Positions 17,030 through 24,888 of a stretch of 46,179 bases of DNA are shown here, piece after piece (the stretch's first letter is position 1; every line of letters starts with the position of its first letter). This DNA comes from Myxococcus virescens. GTDB lineage: Bacteria > Myxococcota > Myxococcia > Myxococcales > Myxococcaceae. The position numbers and the translations under genes are program-made. The stretch covers positions 1 to 46,179 of the forward strand of contig NZ_FNAJ01000031.1 in assembly GCF_900101905.1 (NCBI RefSeq), read 5' to 3'. The notes beneath the pieces were generated by a model. The model had not been told where the DNA came from. It did not search any database and was given only the letters and a program-made list of their open reading frames with translations.

Positions 17030-17437
17030 CTAGAGATAGAAGCGGTCCGTCACGCCCGCGGTGCGCTGGAGGATGGCGCTCCAGCCCAGCCACAGGGCGA
17101 TGCCACTGCCATCCGCCCGCGCTTCCGCACCCAGGGCTCCCAGCGAGCCCGTGCACCCGGCCAGCGTGAAGCGTCCTGAATCCGTCAGGTGGGTGAGGAG
17201 GGCGCGCAACGTGGGCATCCCACGCGACTCGAAGCGGTGGGTGACGTCATCGCGACCGATGAAGTCCGGTTCGTCGAGCGCCCCATCGAGGAAGCGCTCC
17301 AGGGCCCACCAGAAGAGGTACACCTCCGCCTTGCGGCCAGAGGCCACGGCAGCGGCGGCGATGGACAGGCCTTGGTGCACGCGGTCGTAGTCGCCGCTGT
17401 GCAGGAAGACAACCACGTGGGTCGGGGGGGCGCTCAC
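17030..17437 (-). CDS. DsrE/DsrF-like family protein
   Basis: A 135-residue cytoplasmic protein with the DsrE-type start VVVFLHSGDYDRVHQGLSIA, a Rossmann-like alpha/beta layout, YLFWWALERFLDG in the middle, and a cysteine in LAGCTGSLGALG at the position where sulphur-carrying members have their active Cys. Members include sulphur-relay and peroxiredoxin-like proteins. It stands alone between the receptor (convergent) and the mevalonate operon (divergent), with no partner that would define its substrate. Confidence 0.75.
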   Translation of the reverse strand: MSAPPTHVVVFLHSGDYDRVHQGLSIAAAAVASGRKAEVYLFWWALERFLDGALDEPDFIGRDDVTHRFESRGMPTLRALLTHLTDSGRFTLAGCTGSLGALGAEARADGSGIALWLGWSAILQRTAGVTDRFYL

Positions 17438-17598
17438 GCGGCGCTCATACCGCCCACAAGGCGCCAGCGTCCACCCACACGCCGGGAATGACCGTCCGGG
17501 CCCTTTGGCTTGCGCCTTGCCCGCCGCGCTTGCTAGGAAACCTCGGTCATTCGGGCACTTACGCGCCGTAGCACCTGGGCGGACCGGACTTCAACGAG

Positions 17599-18657
17599 AT
17601 GGGCGACGACATCACAGCCAGACGCAAGGACGCGCATCTCGACCTTTGCTCGACGGGTGACGTCGAACCCAGCGGAAACAGCACCCTTCTGGAGTGCGTC
17701 AAGCTGGTCCACTGCGCGATGCCGGAAATGTCCGTGGAGGACGTGGACCTGTCCACGGCGTTCCTGGGCAAGCGGCTGCGCTACCCGCTGCTCGTCACCG
17801 GGATGACGGGTGGGACGGAGCGTGCGGGCGCGGTGAATCGCGACCTGGCGCTGCTCGCCGAGCGCCACGGCCTGGCCTTCGGTGTGGGCAGCCAGCGCGC
17901 CATGTCGGAGGACGCCTCGCGGGCCGCGTCCTTCCAGGTGCGGCAGGTGGCGCCCACGGTGGCGCTCCTGGGCAACATCGGCATGTTCCAGGCCATCGGG
18001 CTGGGCGTGGAGGGGACGCGCCGGCTGGTGGACGGCATTGGCGCGGACGGACTGGCGCTGCACCTCAACGCGGGCCAGGAGCTGACGCAGCCCGAAGGCG
18101 ACCGGGACTTCCAGGGTGGCTACCGCGTGGTGGAGCTGCTGGTGAAGGCCTTTGGCGACCGGCTGCTGGTGAAGGAGACGGGCTGCGGCATTGGCCCGGA
18201 CGTCGCGCGGCGGTTGGTGGACCTGGGCGTGCGGAACATCGACGTGTCCGGTCTGGGTGGGACGTCCTGGGTGCGCGTGGAACAACTTCGTGCCTCGGGC
18301 GTACAGGCACAGCTGGGGGCGGAGTTCAGCGGGTGGGGCATTCCCACGGCGGCGGCCCTGGCCACGGTGCGGCGCGCCGTGGGCCCGGACGTCCAGTTGG
18401 TGGCGAGCGGTGGCCTTCGCACGGGGCTGGATGCGGCCAAGGTGCTGGCGCTGGGGGCGAACCTAGCCGGCATGGCGCTGCCGTTGTTCCGCGCGCAGCA
18501 GGCGGGCGGGCTCGAGGCGGCGGAGGCGGCGCTGGAGGTCATCCTGGCGAGCCTGCGGCAGGCGCTCGTGCTGACGGGAAGCAGAAGCTGCGCTGAACTG
18601 AGGCAGCGGCCCCGGGTGGTCACCGGAGAGTTGAAGGATTGGTTGGCGGCGCTGTAG
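17599..18657 (+). CDS. fni: type 2 isopentenyl-diphosphate delta-isomerase (FMN-dependent)
   Basis: A 352-residue TIM-barrel enzyme interconverting IPP and DMAPP with reduced FMN. Seen are RRKDAHLDLC near the start, LLVTGMTGGTERAG, the catalytic-glutamine block LHLNAGQELTQPEGDRDF, VKETGCGIG, DVSGLGGTSWVRVE and the FMN phosphate-binding LVASGGLRTGLDAAKVLALG. It is the first gene of the five-gene mevalonate operon and supplies the last step, making DMAPP for prenyl chains. The ATG at 17599 has only a weak purine run upstream. Confidence 0.96.
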   Translation: MGDDITARRKDAHLDLCSTGDVEPSGNSTLLECVKLVHCAMPEMSVEDVDLSTAFLGKRLRYPLLVTGMTGGTERAGAVNRDLALLAERHGLAFGVGSQRAMSEDASRAASFQVRQVAPTVALLGNIGMFQAIGLGVEGTRRLVDGIGADGLALHLNAGQELTQPEGDRDFQGGYRVVELLVKAFGDRLLVKETGCGIGPDVARRLVDLGVRNIDVSGLGGTSWVRVEQLRASGVQAQLGAEFSGWGIPTAAALATVRRAVGPDVQLVASGGLRTGLDAAKVLALGANLAGMALPLFRAQQAGGLEAAEAALEVILASLRQALVLTGSRSCAELRQRPRVVTGELKDWLAAL

Positions 18658-18690
18658 AGGGTGGCCGCGCCGAAGTCTGGAAGGAAGAAC

Positions 18691-20019
18691 ATGTCTGACA
18701 CCGTGACGTCCCGGCTTCCCGGGTTCCACAAGCTGCCGATGGAGGAGCGCCACGCGCACCTCTCCCGCATGTTCCGGCTCACGCCCGAGGACCTGCAGCA
18801 GCTGCTGGGCTCGGAGGCGCTCCAGCCTGTCCTGGCGAACCAGATGATTGAGAACGCGGTGGGGACCTTCTCCCTCCCGCTGGGGCTGGGCCTCAACCTC
18901 CAGGTCAACGGACGTGACTACCTGGTGCCCATGGCGGTGGAGGAGCCGTCCGTCGTGGCGGCGGTGTCCTTCGCGGCGAAAATCGTCCGGGAGGCGGGCG
19001 GCTTCATCGGTGAAGCCGACCCGTCGCTGATGATTGGCCAGGTGCAGGTGTCGCGCTACGGCGACCCGACGGTGGCCACCGAGCGCATCCTGGCGCACAA
19101 GGAGCAGATTCTCGCGCTGGCCAACAGCTTCCACCCGGCCATGGTGGCGCGCGGCGGCGGGGCCAAGGACGTCGAAGTGCGCGTGCTGCCGGCCCCGGAA
19201 GGGCCGCGCGGCGAGCCGCTGCTCATCGTCCACCTCATCATCGACGCCCAGGAGGCGATGGGGGCCAACCTCATCAACACCATGGCGGAGGGCGTGGCGC
19301 CGCTCATCGAGCAGGTGACGGGCGGCAAGGTGTACCTGCGCATCCTCTCCAACCTGGCGGACCGCCGGCTGGCGCGCGCCATGTGCCGCATCCCCATCCC
19401 GCTGCTGGCGGACTTCGAGATGCCGGCCGAGGAGATTGCCGAGGGCATCGCCCAGGCCAGCCGCTTCGCGGAGGCCGACCCGTACCGCGCGGCCACGCAC
19501 AACAAGGGCGTGATGAACGGCATTGACGCGGTGGCCATCGCCACGGGGCAGGACTGGCGCGCCATTGAAGCGGGCGCGCACGCGTTCGCCTGCCGCAACG
19601 GGCAGTACCGGCCGCTGTCCACCTGGTACCTGGAAGAGGGCCACCTGGTGGGCCGCATCGAGCTGCCCATGGCGCTGGGGACGGTGGGCGGGCCCATCAA
19701 AATCCACCCGGGCGTGCAGATGGCGCTCAAGCTGATGCAGACGACGTCGGTGCGAGAGCTCGCCATGGTGTTCGCGGCGGTGGGCCTGGCGCAGAACTTC
19801 GCGGCGCTCCGGGCGCTGGGCAGCGTGGGCATCCAGAAGGGCCACATGGCGATGCACGCGCGCTGCGTGGCGGTGACGGCGGGTGCGCGGGGCGACTGGG
19901 TGGAGAAAATCGCCAACCTGCTGGTGAAGGCGGGCCACGTGAAGGTGGAGAAGGCCCGCGAACTGCTGGCCAACCTCCCCGCCGAGGATGCCGCGGCCGC
20001 GACCGGCACCACGGTCTGA
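18691..20019 (+). CDS. mvaA: class II hydroxymethylglutaryl-CoA reductase
   Basis: A 442-residue soluble HMG-CoA reductase of the Pseudomonas mevalonii type, without membrane anchor. It carries ENAVGTFSLPLGLGLNL, the catalytic glutamate in PMAVEEPSVVAAVS, GANLINTMAEGVAP, and the catalytic histidine in KGHMAMHAR (His385). In bacteria class II enzymes can work degradatively, but here the surrounding genes complete the biosynthetic route from HMG-CoA to IPP. The ATG at 18691 follows GGAAGGAAG closely and is preferred over the GTG at 18661. It starts 33 bases after fni. Confidence 0.97.
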   Translation: MSDTVTSRLPGFHKLPMEERHAHLSRMFRLTPEDLQQLLGSEALQPVLANQMIENAVGTFSLPLGLGLNLQVNGRDYLVPMAVEEPSVVAAVSFAAKIVREAGGFIGEADPSLMIGQVQVSRYGDPTVATERILAHKEQILALANSFHPAMVARGGGAKDVEVRVLPAPEGPRGEPLLIVHLIIDAQEAMGANLINTMAEGVAPLIEQVTGGKVYLRILSNLADRRLARAMCRIPIPLLADFEMPAEEIAEGIAQASRFAEADPYRAATHNKGVMNGIDAVAIATGQDWRAIEAGAHAFACRNGQYRPLSTWYLEEGHLVGRIELPMALGTVGGPIKIHPGVQMALKLMQTTSVRELAMVFAAVGLAQNFAALRALGSVGIQKGHMAMHARCVAVTAGARGDWVEKIANLLVKAGHVKVEKARELLANLPAEDAAAATGTTV

Positions 20020-20023
20020 CGCC

Positions 20024-20956
20024 GTGGCTCCTCGTCCTGAATCCTTGTCGGCCTTTGGCGCCGGCAAGGTCATCCTGTTGGGTGAGCACAGCGTCGTGTA
20101 CGGGCACCCGGCCCTGGCCGGGCCGTTGTCGCAGGGCGTGACGGCGCGCGCCGTGCCGGCGAAGGCGTGTCAGCTCGCGTTGCCCTCCACGCTCAGCCGC
20201 CCGCAGCGGGCGCAGCTCACGGCGGCGTTCGCCCGTGCAGCGGAGGTGACGGGCGCGCCGCCGGTGAAGGTGTCGCTGGAGGCGGACCTGCCGCTGGCGG
20301 TGGGCCTGGGAAGCTCGGCGGCGCTGTCGGTGGCGTGCGCGCGGTTGCTGCTCCAGGCGGCGGGGAAGGTGCCCACGCCGAAGGACGCGGCGCGTGTGGC
20401 GTGGGCGATGGAGCAGGAGTTCCACGGCACGCCGTCCGGCGTGGACCACACCACCAGCGCGGCGGAGCAACTGGTCCTCTACTGGCGCAAGCCGGGGGCC
20501 GCCAAGGGGACGGGGCAGGTGGTGGAGAGCCCCAGGCCCTTGCACGTGGTGGTGACGCTCGCGGGTGAGCGCAGCCCCACGAAGAAGACGGTGGGGGCGC
20601 TGCGGGAGCGGCAGGCACGCTGGCCGTCGCGCTACGAGCGCCTGTTCACGGAGATTGGACGGGTGTCCTCGGAGGGCGCGAAGGCGGTGGCGGCGGGAGA
20701 TTTGGAGGCACTGGGCGACGCGATGAACGTCAACCAGGGTTTGCTCGCGGCGTTGGGCCTGTCGTCGCCGCCGTTGGAAGAGATGGTCTACCGGTTGCGG
20801 GAGCTGGGGGCGCTGGGCGCCAAGCTGACCGGAGCTGGTGGAGATGGTGGGGCCGTCATCGGCCTGTTCCTTGAGCCCAAGCCGGTGGTGACGAAGCTCC
20901 GCCGGATGGGCGTGCGCTGCTTCAGCAGCCAGCTCGCGGGTCCGCGGGCGTCGTGA
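20024..20956 (+). CDS. mvk: mevalonate kinase
   Basis: A GHMP-family kinase of 310 residues from the GTG at 20024, four bases after the HMGR stop. The three family motifs are present: FGAGKVILLGEHSVVYGHPAL at the N-terminus, the ATP-binding LPLAVGLGSSAALSVA in the middle, and KLTGAGGDGGAVIGLF at the C-terminus. PSGVDHTTS supplies the catalytic Asp. It phosphorylates mevalonate at C5. An ATG at 19988 inside the HMGR gene would add a Pro/Arg leader of 12 residues and is less likely. No own ribosome-binding site is seen, so translational coupling is likely. Confidence 0.95.
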   Translation: MAPRPESLSAFGAGKVILLGEHSVVYGHPALAGPLSQGVTARAVPAKACQLALPSTLSRPQRAQLTAAFARAAEVTGAPPVKVSLEADLPLAVGLGSSAALSVACARLLLQAAGKVPTPKDAARVAWAMEQEFHGTPSGVDHTTSAAEQLVLYWRKPGAAKGTGQVVESPRPLHVVVTLAGERSPTKKTVGALRERQARWPSRYERLFTEIGRVSSEGAKAVAAGDLEALGDAMNVNQGLLAALGLSSPPLEEMVYRLRELGALGAKLTGAGGDGGAVIGLFLEPKPVVTKLRRMGVRCFSSQLAGPRAS

Positions 20957-21951
20957 GTCTTCCCATGAAAGCCACAGCACTTGCGCATCCCAACATCGCC
21001 CTGGTGAAGTACTGGGGGAAGCGGGATGACGCGTTGATTCTGCCGCACCAGTCCAGCCTGTCCCTCACGCTGTCGCCGCTGTCGGTGACGACCACAGTGG
21101 AGTTCGGCGCCGCGAGCGACCAGGTGGAGCTCAACGGGCACACCGCGAAGGGCAGCGAGCGCGACCGCGTGCTGCGGCTGCTGGAGTTGGTGCGCACCCA
21201 GGCGAAGGCCGACCTGGGCCCCGCGAAGGTGGTGTCGCGCGGGGACTTCCCCATGGCGGCGGGGTTGGCCAGCAGCGCGGCGGGCTTCGCGGCGCTGGCG
21301 GTGGCGGGACGCGCGGCGGCGGGGTTGCCGTCGGAGCCCCGCGCGGCCAGCATCCTGGCGCGCATGGGCAGCGGCTCGGCGTGCCGGAGCGTGCAGGGTG
21401 GATTCTGCGAGTGGCAGCGCGGCGAACGTCCGGATGGTGAGGACAGCTTCGCGGTGCAGCGCTTCGACGCGGCCCACTGGCCGGACCTGCGCATGGTGGT
21501 GGCGATTCTCGACCGCGGCGAGAAAGAGGTGAAGTCGCGGGACGGGATGAAGCTCACGGTGGACACCAGCCCGTACTACCCGGCGTGGGTGAAGGACGCC
21601 GAGGTGGAGGTGGTGCAGGTGCGTGAGCACATCGCCAAGCGCGACCTGCAGGCCCTGGGGGAGCTGTGTGAGCGCAACGCGTGGAGGATGCACGCGACGT
21701 CGTTCGCCGCGAATCCGCCGCTGAGCTACATGAGCCCCGGCACGTTGGCGCTCATCCAGCACCTGAAGGAGCAGCGCAAGAAGGGCATCCCGGTGTGGTT
21801 CACGCTGGACGCGGGACCGAACCCGGTGCTGCTGACGGACGCCGCGCACGAGGTGGCCGCGGAGGCGCTGGCCCGCGCGTGCGGCGCGGTGGACGTGATT
21901 CGCTGCGTGCCCGGTGGTGACGCGGAGCTGAAGACGGAGCACCTCTTCTGA
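20953..21951 (+). CDS. mvaD: diphosphomevalonate decarboxylase
   Basis: A 332-residue GHMP-fold enzyme. It starts with HPNIALVKYWGKRDDALILP, the hallmark of mevalonate-diphosphate decarboxylases, and continues with PMAAGLASSAAGFAALA and SGSACRSVQGGFCEW, with the catalytic Asp in FTLDAGPNPVLL. It converts mevalonate 5-diphosphate to isopentenyl diphosphate, CO2 and phosphate using ATP. The GTG start overlaps the mevalonate kinase stop as GTGA; an ATG four codons on is possible. Confidence 0.96.
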   Translation: MSLPMKATALAHPNIALVKYWGKRDDALILPHQSSLSLTLSPLSVTTTVEFGAASDQVELNGHTAKGSERDRVLRLLELVRTQAKADLGPAKVVSRGDFPMAAGLASSAAGFAALAVAGRAAAGLPSEPRAASILARMGSGSACRSVQGGFCEWQRGERPDGEDSFAVQRFDAAHWPDLRMVVAILDRGEKEVKSRDGMKLTVDTSPYYPAWVKDAEVEVVQVREHIAKRDLQALGELCERNAWRMHATSFAANPPLSYMSPGTLALIQHLKEQRKKGIPVWFTLDAGPNPVLLTDAAHEVAAEALARACGAVDVIRCVPGGDAELKTEHLF

Positions 21952-23030
21952 TGGAGCGCGCCCTCTCCGCGCCGGGGAAGCTGTTCCTCTCCGGCGAGTA
22001 CGCCGTGCTGTGGGGCGGCGTGGCGCGCCTGGCCGCGGTGGCACCGCGCACCGCCGCGTATGTCCGCCGCCGCGCGGATGCCCGGGTGCACGTGTGCCTG
22101 GAAGAGGGGACGCTGGCGGGAAGTACGACGCCGCTGGGCGTACGCTGGGCGCGGGAAGTGCCGGCGGGGTTCGCCTTCGTGGCGCGGGCGCTCGACGAGG
22201 CCCTGCGCGCACATGGACGCGCGAGCCAGGGGTTCGATCTGGCGGTGGCCCCGTCCGCGGTGGGCCCGAACGGGCAGAAGCTGGGCATGGGCGGCAGTGC
22301 GTGCGCGACGGTGCTGGCGGCGGAAGGCGTGCGCTATGTGCTGGAGGAGCGCTACGACGCGCTGAAGCTGGCGCTCCTGGCGCACACGCTGGGGCAGGGC
22401 GGGAAGGGCAGCGGCGGCGACGTAGCGACGAGCTTCGCCGGTGGCGTGCTTCGCTACCGGCGTTACGACGTGGCGCCCTTGATTGAGGCAAGCAACACCG
22501 GACGGCTGCGCGCGGCGCTGGCGGAGTCTCCGTCGGTGGACGTGTGGCGCCTGCCTTCGCCCCGGGTGTCCATGGCGTATGCCTTCACGGGCGAGAGCGC
22601 TTCGACACGGGTGCTGATTGGCCAGGTGGAGGCACGGCTGGAGGAGGCGGGCCGCCGGAGCTTCGTGGAGCGCTCGGACACGCTGGGCCATGCGATTGAG
22701 GACGGGCTGAGCGGCGGTGACTTCCGGGCCTTTTCAGAGGCCGTGAAGGCGCAGCACGCGCTTCTGTTGGAGCTGGGGCCGCTGGAGACGGAAGGCATGC
22801 GCCGCGTGCTGGCGCTTGCGGCCACGTACGGCGCCGCGGGCAAGCTGTCCGGCGCGGGCGGAGGGGACGGCTGCATCCTGTTCGCGCCGGATGCGCAGGT
22901 CCGTGCGGAGATGTGCAAGGGATTGGAAGCCCGGGGCTTCCACACGCTGCTCCTGGATGCCGAGCCCGGTGTCCGTGGCGAGGCGCAGGCGGAGGCCCGC
23001 CTCAGGATCTGGGTAGACGCGCTGAGCTGA
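21951..23030 (+). CDS. phosphomevalonate kinase (GHMP type)
   Basis: A 359-residue GHMP kinase beginning LSAPGKLFLSGEYAVLWGG, with NGQKLGMGGSACATVLAAEG as the ATP loop, GKGSGGDVATSFAGG in the middle, and KLSGAGGGDGCILF as the third motif. It converts phosphomevalonate to the diphosphate, closing the pathway. The ATG shares one base with the mvaD stop (TGATG), so it is tightly coupled. It is the last gene of the operon; after it GC content falls sharply. No strong terminator is visible, only a short CGCCA/TGGCG hairpin near 23050. Confidence 0.92.
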   Translation: MERALSAPGKLFLSGEYAVLWGGVARLAAVAPRTAAYVRRRADARVHVCLEEGTLAGSTTPLGVRWAREVPAGFAFVARALDEALRAHGRASQGFDLAVAPSAVGPNGQKLGMGGSACATVLAAEGVRYVLEERYDALKLALLAHTLGQGGKGSGGDVATSFAGGVLRYRRYDVAPLIEASNTGRLRAALAESPSVDVWRLPSPRVSMAYAFTGESASTRVLIGQVEARLEEAGRRSFVERSDTLGHAIEDGLSGGDFRAFSEAVKAQHALLLELGPLETEGMRRVLALAATYGAAGKLSGAGGGDGCILFAPDAQVRAEMCKGLEARGFHTLLLDAEPGVRGEAQAEARLRIWVDALS

Positions 23031-23277
23031 GCGCTGAGGCTCGCCGTTCGCCACCTTGGCGGTCTGCTCACTCGCTACGGAAACCCGAGGGACGCAGTCA
23101 CGTAGCGCCTGCGCCGGGTTCGGTGTCTCCGGAGGCAAGGGCTCATGTAAAGGTGTTCTGTCATGCCACTGCGTACAAATTCCTACCTTTTGAGGGGCAT
23201 ACTTCCTGTGCCAAAGGCAGTGCAAGCGGCCCTCTCTCGCTGACGTGGCGCCCAGTTTACTGATAGTCTTCCTCGCC

Positions 23278-24300
23278 ATGTCCAGCTTATGGGAACAACT
23301 GTCGGAGCATCTTCCCTCTGTGCTTCCAGATTCGCCGGAATATGCCGTGAACGGTACCGAATTGATGCGGCGCGTCCGACCAAAGCTAAAGGGAAATTAT
23401 ACAGAGAACACCATCCGTGTGCACTTCTCAAGGATGGCGGCAGACAGCACGTCAGTAATCGCGAAAGTGGATAGTGGACACGGTTACTACCTGCGGAAGC
23501 CCGCTACGGTAGTGGAGTCGCCTTCGGTAGAACCCACTTCCGCGACGCCAGTTCAAATGCCGGCCGATGGCCTGAATGGTGCTGGAATTGGAGCGACCCC
23601 TGAGGAGAAATTTAGGGCGCTCTTCATTAAGTACGCGGAATTAGAGAACCGCTTCGCGATGCGCATGGACCATACCCGGGCCGAGCGAGCCGAGGCTGGT
23701 GTTAATAAATGGAAGTTTCCTGATGTGGTCTTGTTGGATTGGGATGTGGGGCAAGTGGCCGATGAAGGTTATCGGCTGGATAGAAATTTGCTCGAAGTGA
23801 AGCGCAGTCTCGGAGAACAGCCATTTCGGCTCACTAGTGTGGAGCTGAAAGTTTCACTATCTCTCGCGAGTTTTCGCGAAAACTTCTTTCAGTGCGTCAG
23901 TAATTCAAAGTGGGCGCACCATTCTCTGTTGGCTGTTGCATATCCTATTGACGACACGACGCTTGTTGAGGAATTGCGGCGCTTGGGTACGTCATATGAT
24001 GTGACGATTATTAGCTATTCGCTGGATCCGAATCAATTTCAGAGACTGCCGTCGGCCGAGTCGATTCTGGGTATGTCTGATGAAGAGTTTGATGACGTGG
24101 CCAAGTTGGTCAAGATCTCGACTGTTGCGACCGGTCGTCAACGGATAGGACTTGATTGGGAACATATTAAAGATATGCGCGATCGGACGGGTGATTTTAT
24201 TGTTTTGTTTGAGTGGATTGCTCACTGTCTTAAGGAGGGGAGGCCATTTAGTCATGCTGACTTCTTTGATATTACTGAAATTCAGAGGCGGTATGCGTAG
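23278..24300 (+). CDS. HrgA/COG2958-like putative nuclease with N-terminal winged helix
   Basis: A 340-residue protein encoded by DNA of clearly lower GC content and mixed codon use compared with both flanks, so likely acquired. Residues about 25-74 look like a winged helix (TELMRRVRPKLKGNY, ending GYYLRKP). Residues 145-220 resemble HrgA-type proteins: FPDVVLLDWD (Asp149), then TSVELKVSLSLASFRENFF (Glu189-x-Lys191), then QCVSNSKWAHHSLLAV. The PD...ExK spacing suggests a restriction-endonuclease-like fold. HrgA in Helicobacter occupies a restriction-enzyme locus. No methylase or other defence gene is adjacent. Family assignment is from memory of motif blocks; activity is inference. Confidence 0.65.
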   Translation: MSSLWEQLSEHLPSVLPDSPEYAVNGTELMRRVRPKLKGNYTENTIRVHFSRMAADSTSVIAKVDSGHGYYLRKPATVVESPSVEPTSATPVQMPADGLNGAGIGATPEEKFRALFIKYAELENRFAMRMDHTRAERAEAGVNKWKFPDVVLLDWDVGQVADEGYRLDRNLLEVKRSLGEQPFRLTSVELKVSLSLASFRENFFQCVSNSKWAHHSLLAVAYPIDDTTLVEELRRLGTSYDVTIISYSLDPNQFQRLPSAESILGMSDEEFDDVAKLVKISTVATGRQRIGLDWEHIKDMRDRTGDFIVLFEWIAHCLKEGRPFSHADFFDITEIQRRYA

Positions 24301-24622
24301 CGGGGGCTTTAAAGCTGTTTGGCATGTGCGATGTTTGATGTTTGCTTCGTCCTGTCCACGCCTGCAGCCTCTGAGTCCCATTTGAATCCTACGGCTGCAT
24401 TCTGAGACGAGCGCCACGTGCGCGATAATGGCAGCGTATGGCGCCGGGTTGATGTTGGCGCCGCCAGTGACTTCGTTGAAGGACGTATGTGACTGGCGGG
24501 GGCGTGCGCCGCTAAAGCGCCAGCTGCGGCCTGTCCCCTTGTGCTGTGCTCTCGGTCAGCGAAGGTTGGCAGGACGAGTTCTTCTCCTGCGGAGGCGAAG
24601 TGTAGAGGCGACGGCCCTGAGC
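24301..24622. other. 322-base stretch with no supported gene
   Basis: Between the HrgA-like gene and the surface-antigen remnant. GC content rises back from low to high across it. The only sizeable frame (24428-24646, plus) has no ribosome-binding site, no family features and Arg-rich composition typical of chance frames in GC-rich DNA. No RNA gene or clear repeat is seen. Confidence 0.6.
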
Positions 24623-24850
24623 GTCAGAACATCTGCCCGAAGGTGACGTAACAGCGCTGTCGGCCAGAGTCGGTGGAGACCGCGTAGTCCATGCGAATCA
24701 CCGGCACGCGCTGGGGGAATCGCAGGCTCTCTCCGCCGCCCGGGTGCCACTGCCACCACTTGCCATCCGAGATGCCCGGGCGCCACACGCGCCGACGATG
24801 CCCTGACGGCCGGAGTCGGCGAGTGCGCGTCCGACTCACGGAAGATGGGC
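24623..24850 (-). pseudogene. C-terminal remnant of a D15/Omp85-type surface antigen gene
   Basis: The minus strand reads RVWRPGISDGKWWQWHPGG, then GESLRFPQRVPVIRMDYAVS, then TDSGRQRCYVTFGQMF and stop. This is the ending of BamA/D15-superfamily barrels: a penultimate strand with R(M/V)DY, a final strand with alternating hydrophobics, and a terminal Phe. Upstream of about 24790 the frame is lost, and no start or barrel body is present before the cupredoxin-like gene at 24889. It is thus a decayed or truncated gene 3' end. Confidence 0.65.
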
Positions 24851-24888
24851 ATCGACCAAGGGCCCGGCGATGTCGCCCCGCTGCGCGG

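Noticed and set aside
18463..22491. Long minus-strand open frames opposite HMGR and the mevalonate kinases
   Set aside because: Antisense shadows with low-complexity Arg/His/Pro content and no ribosome-binding sites.
24428..24646. 72-codon plus-strand frame
   Set aside because: No ribosome-binding site or family feature; it overlaps the 3' end of the surface-antigen remnant on the other strand.
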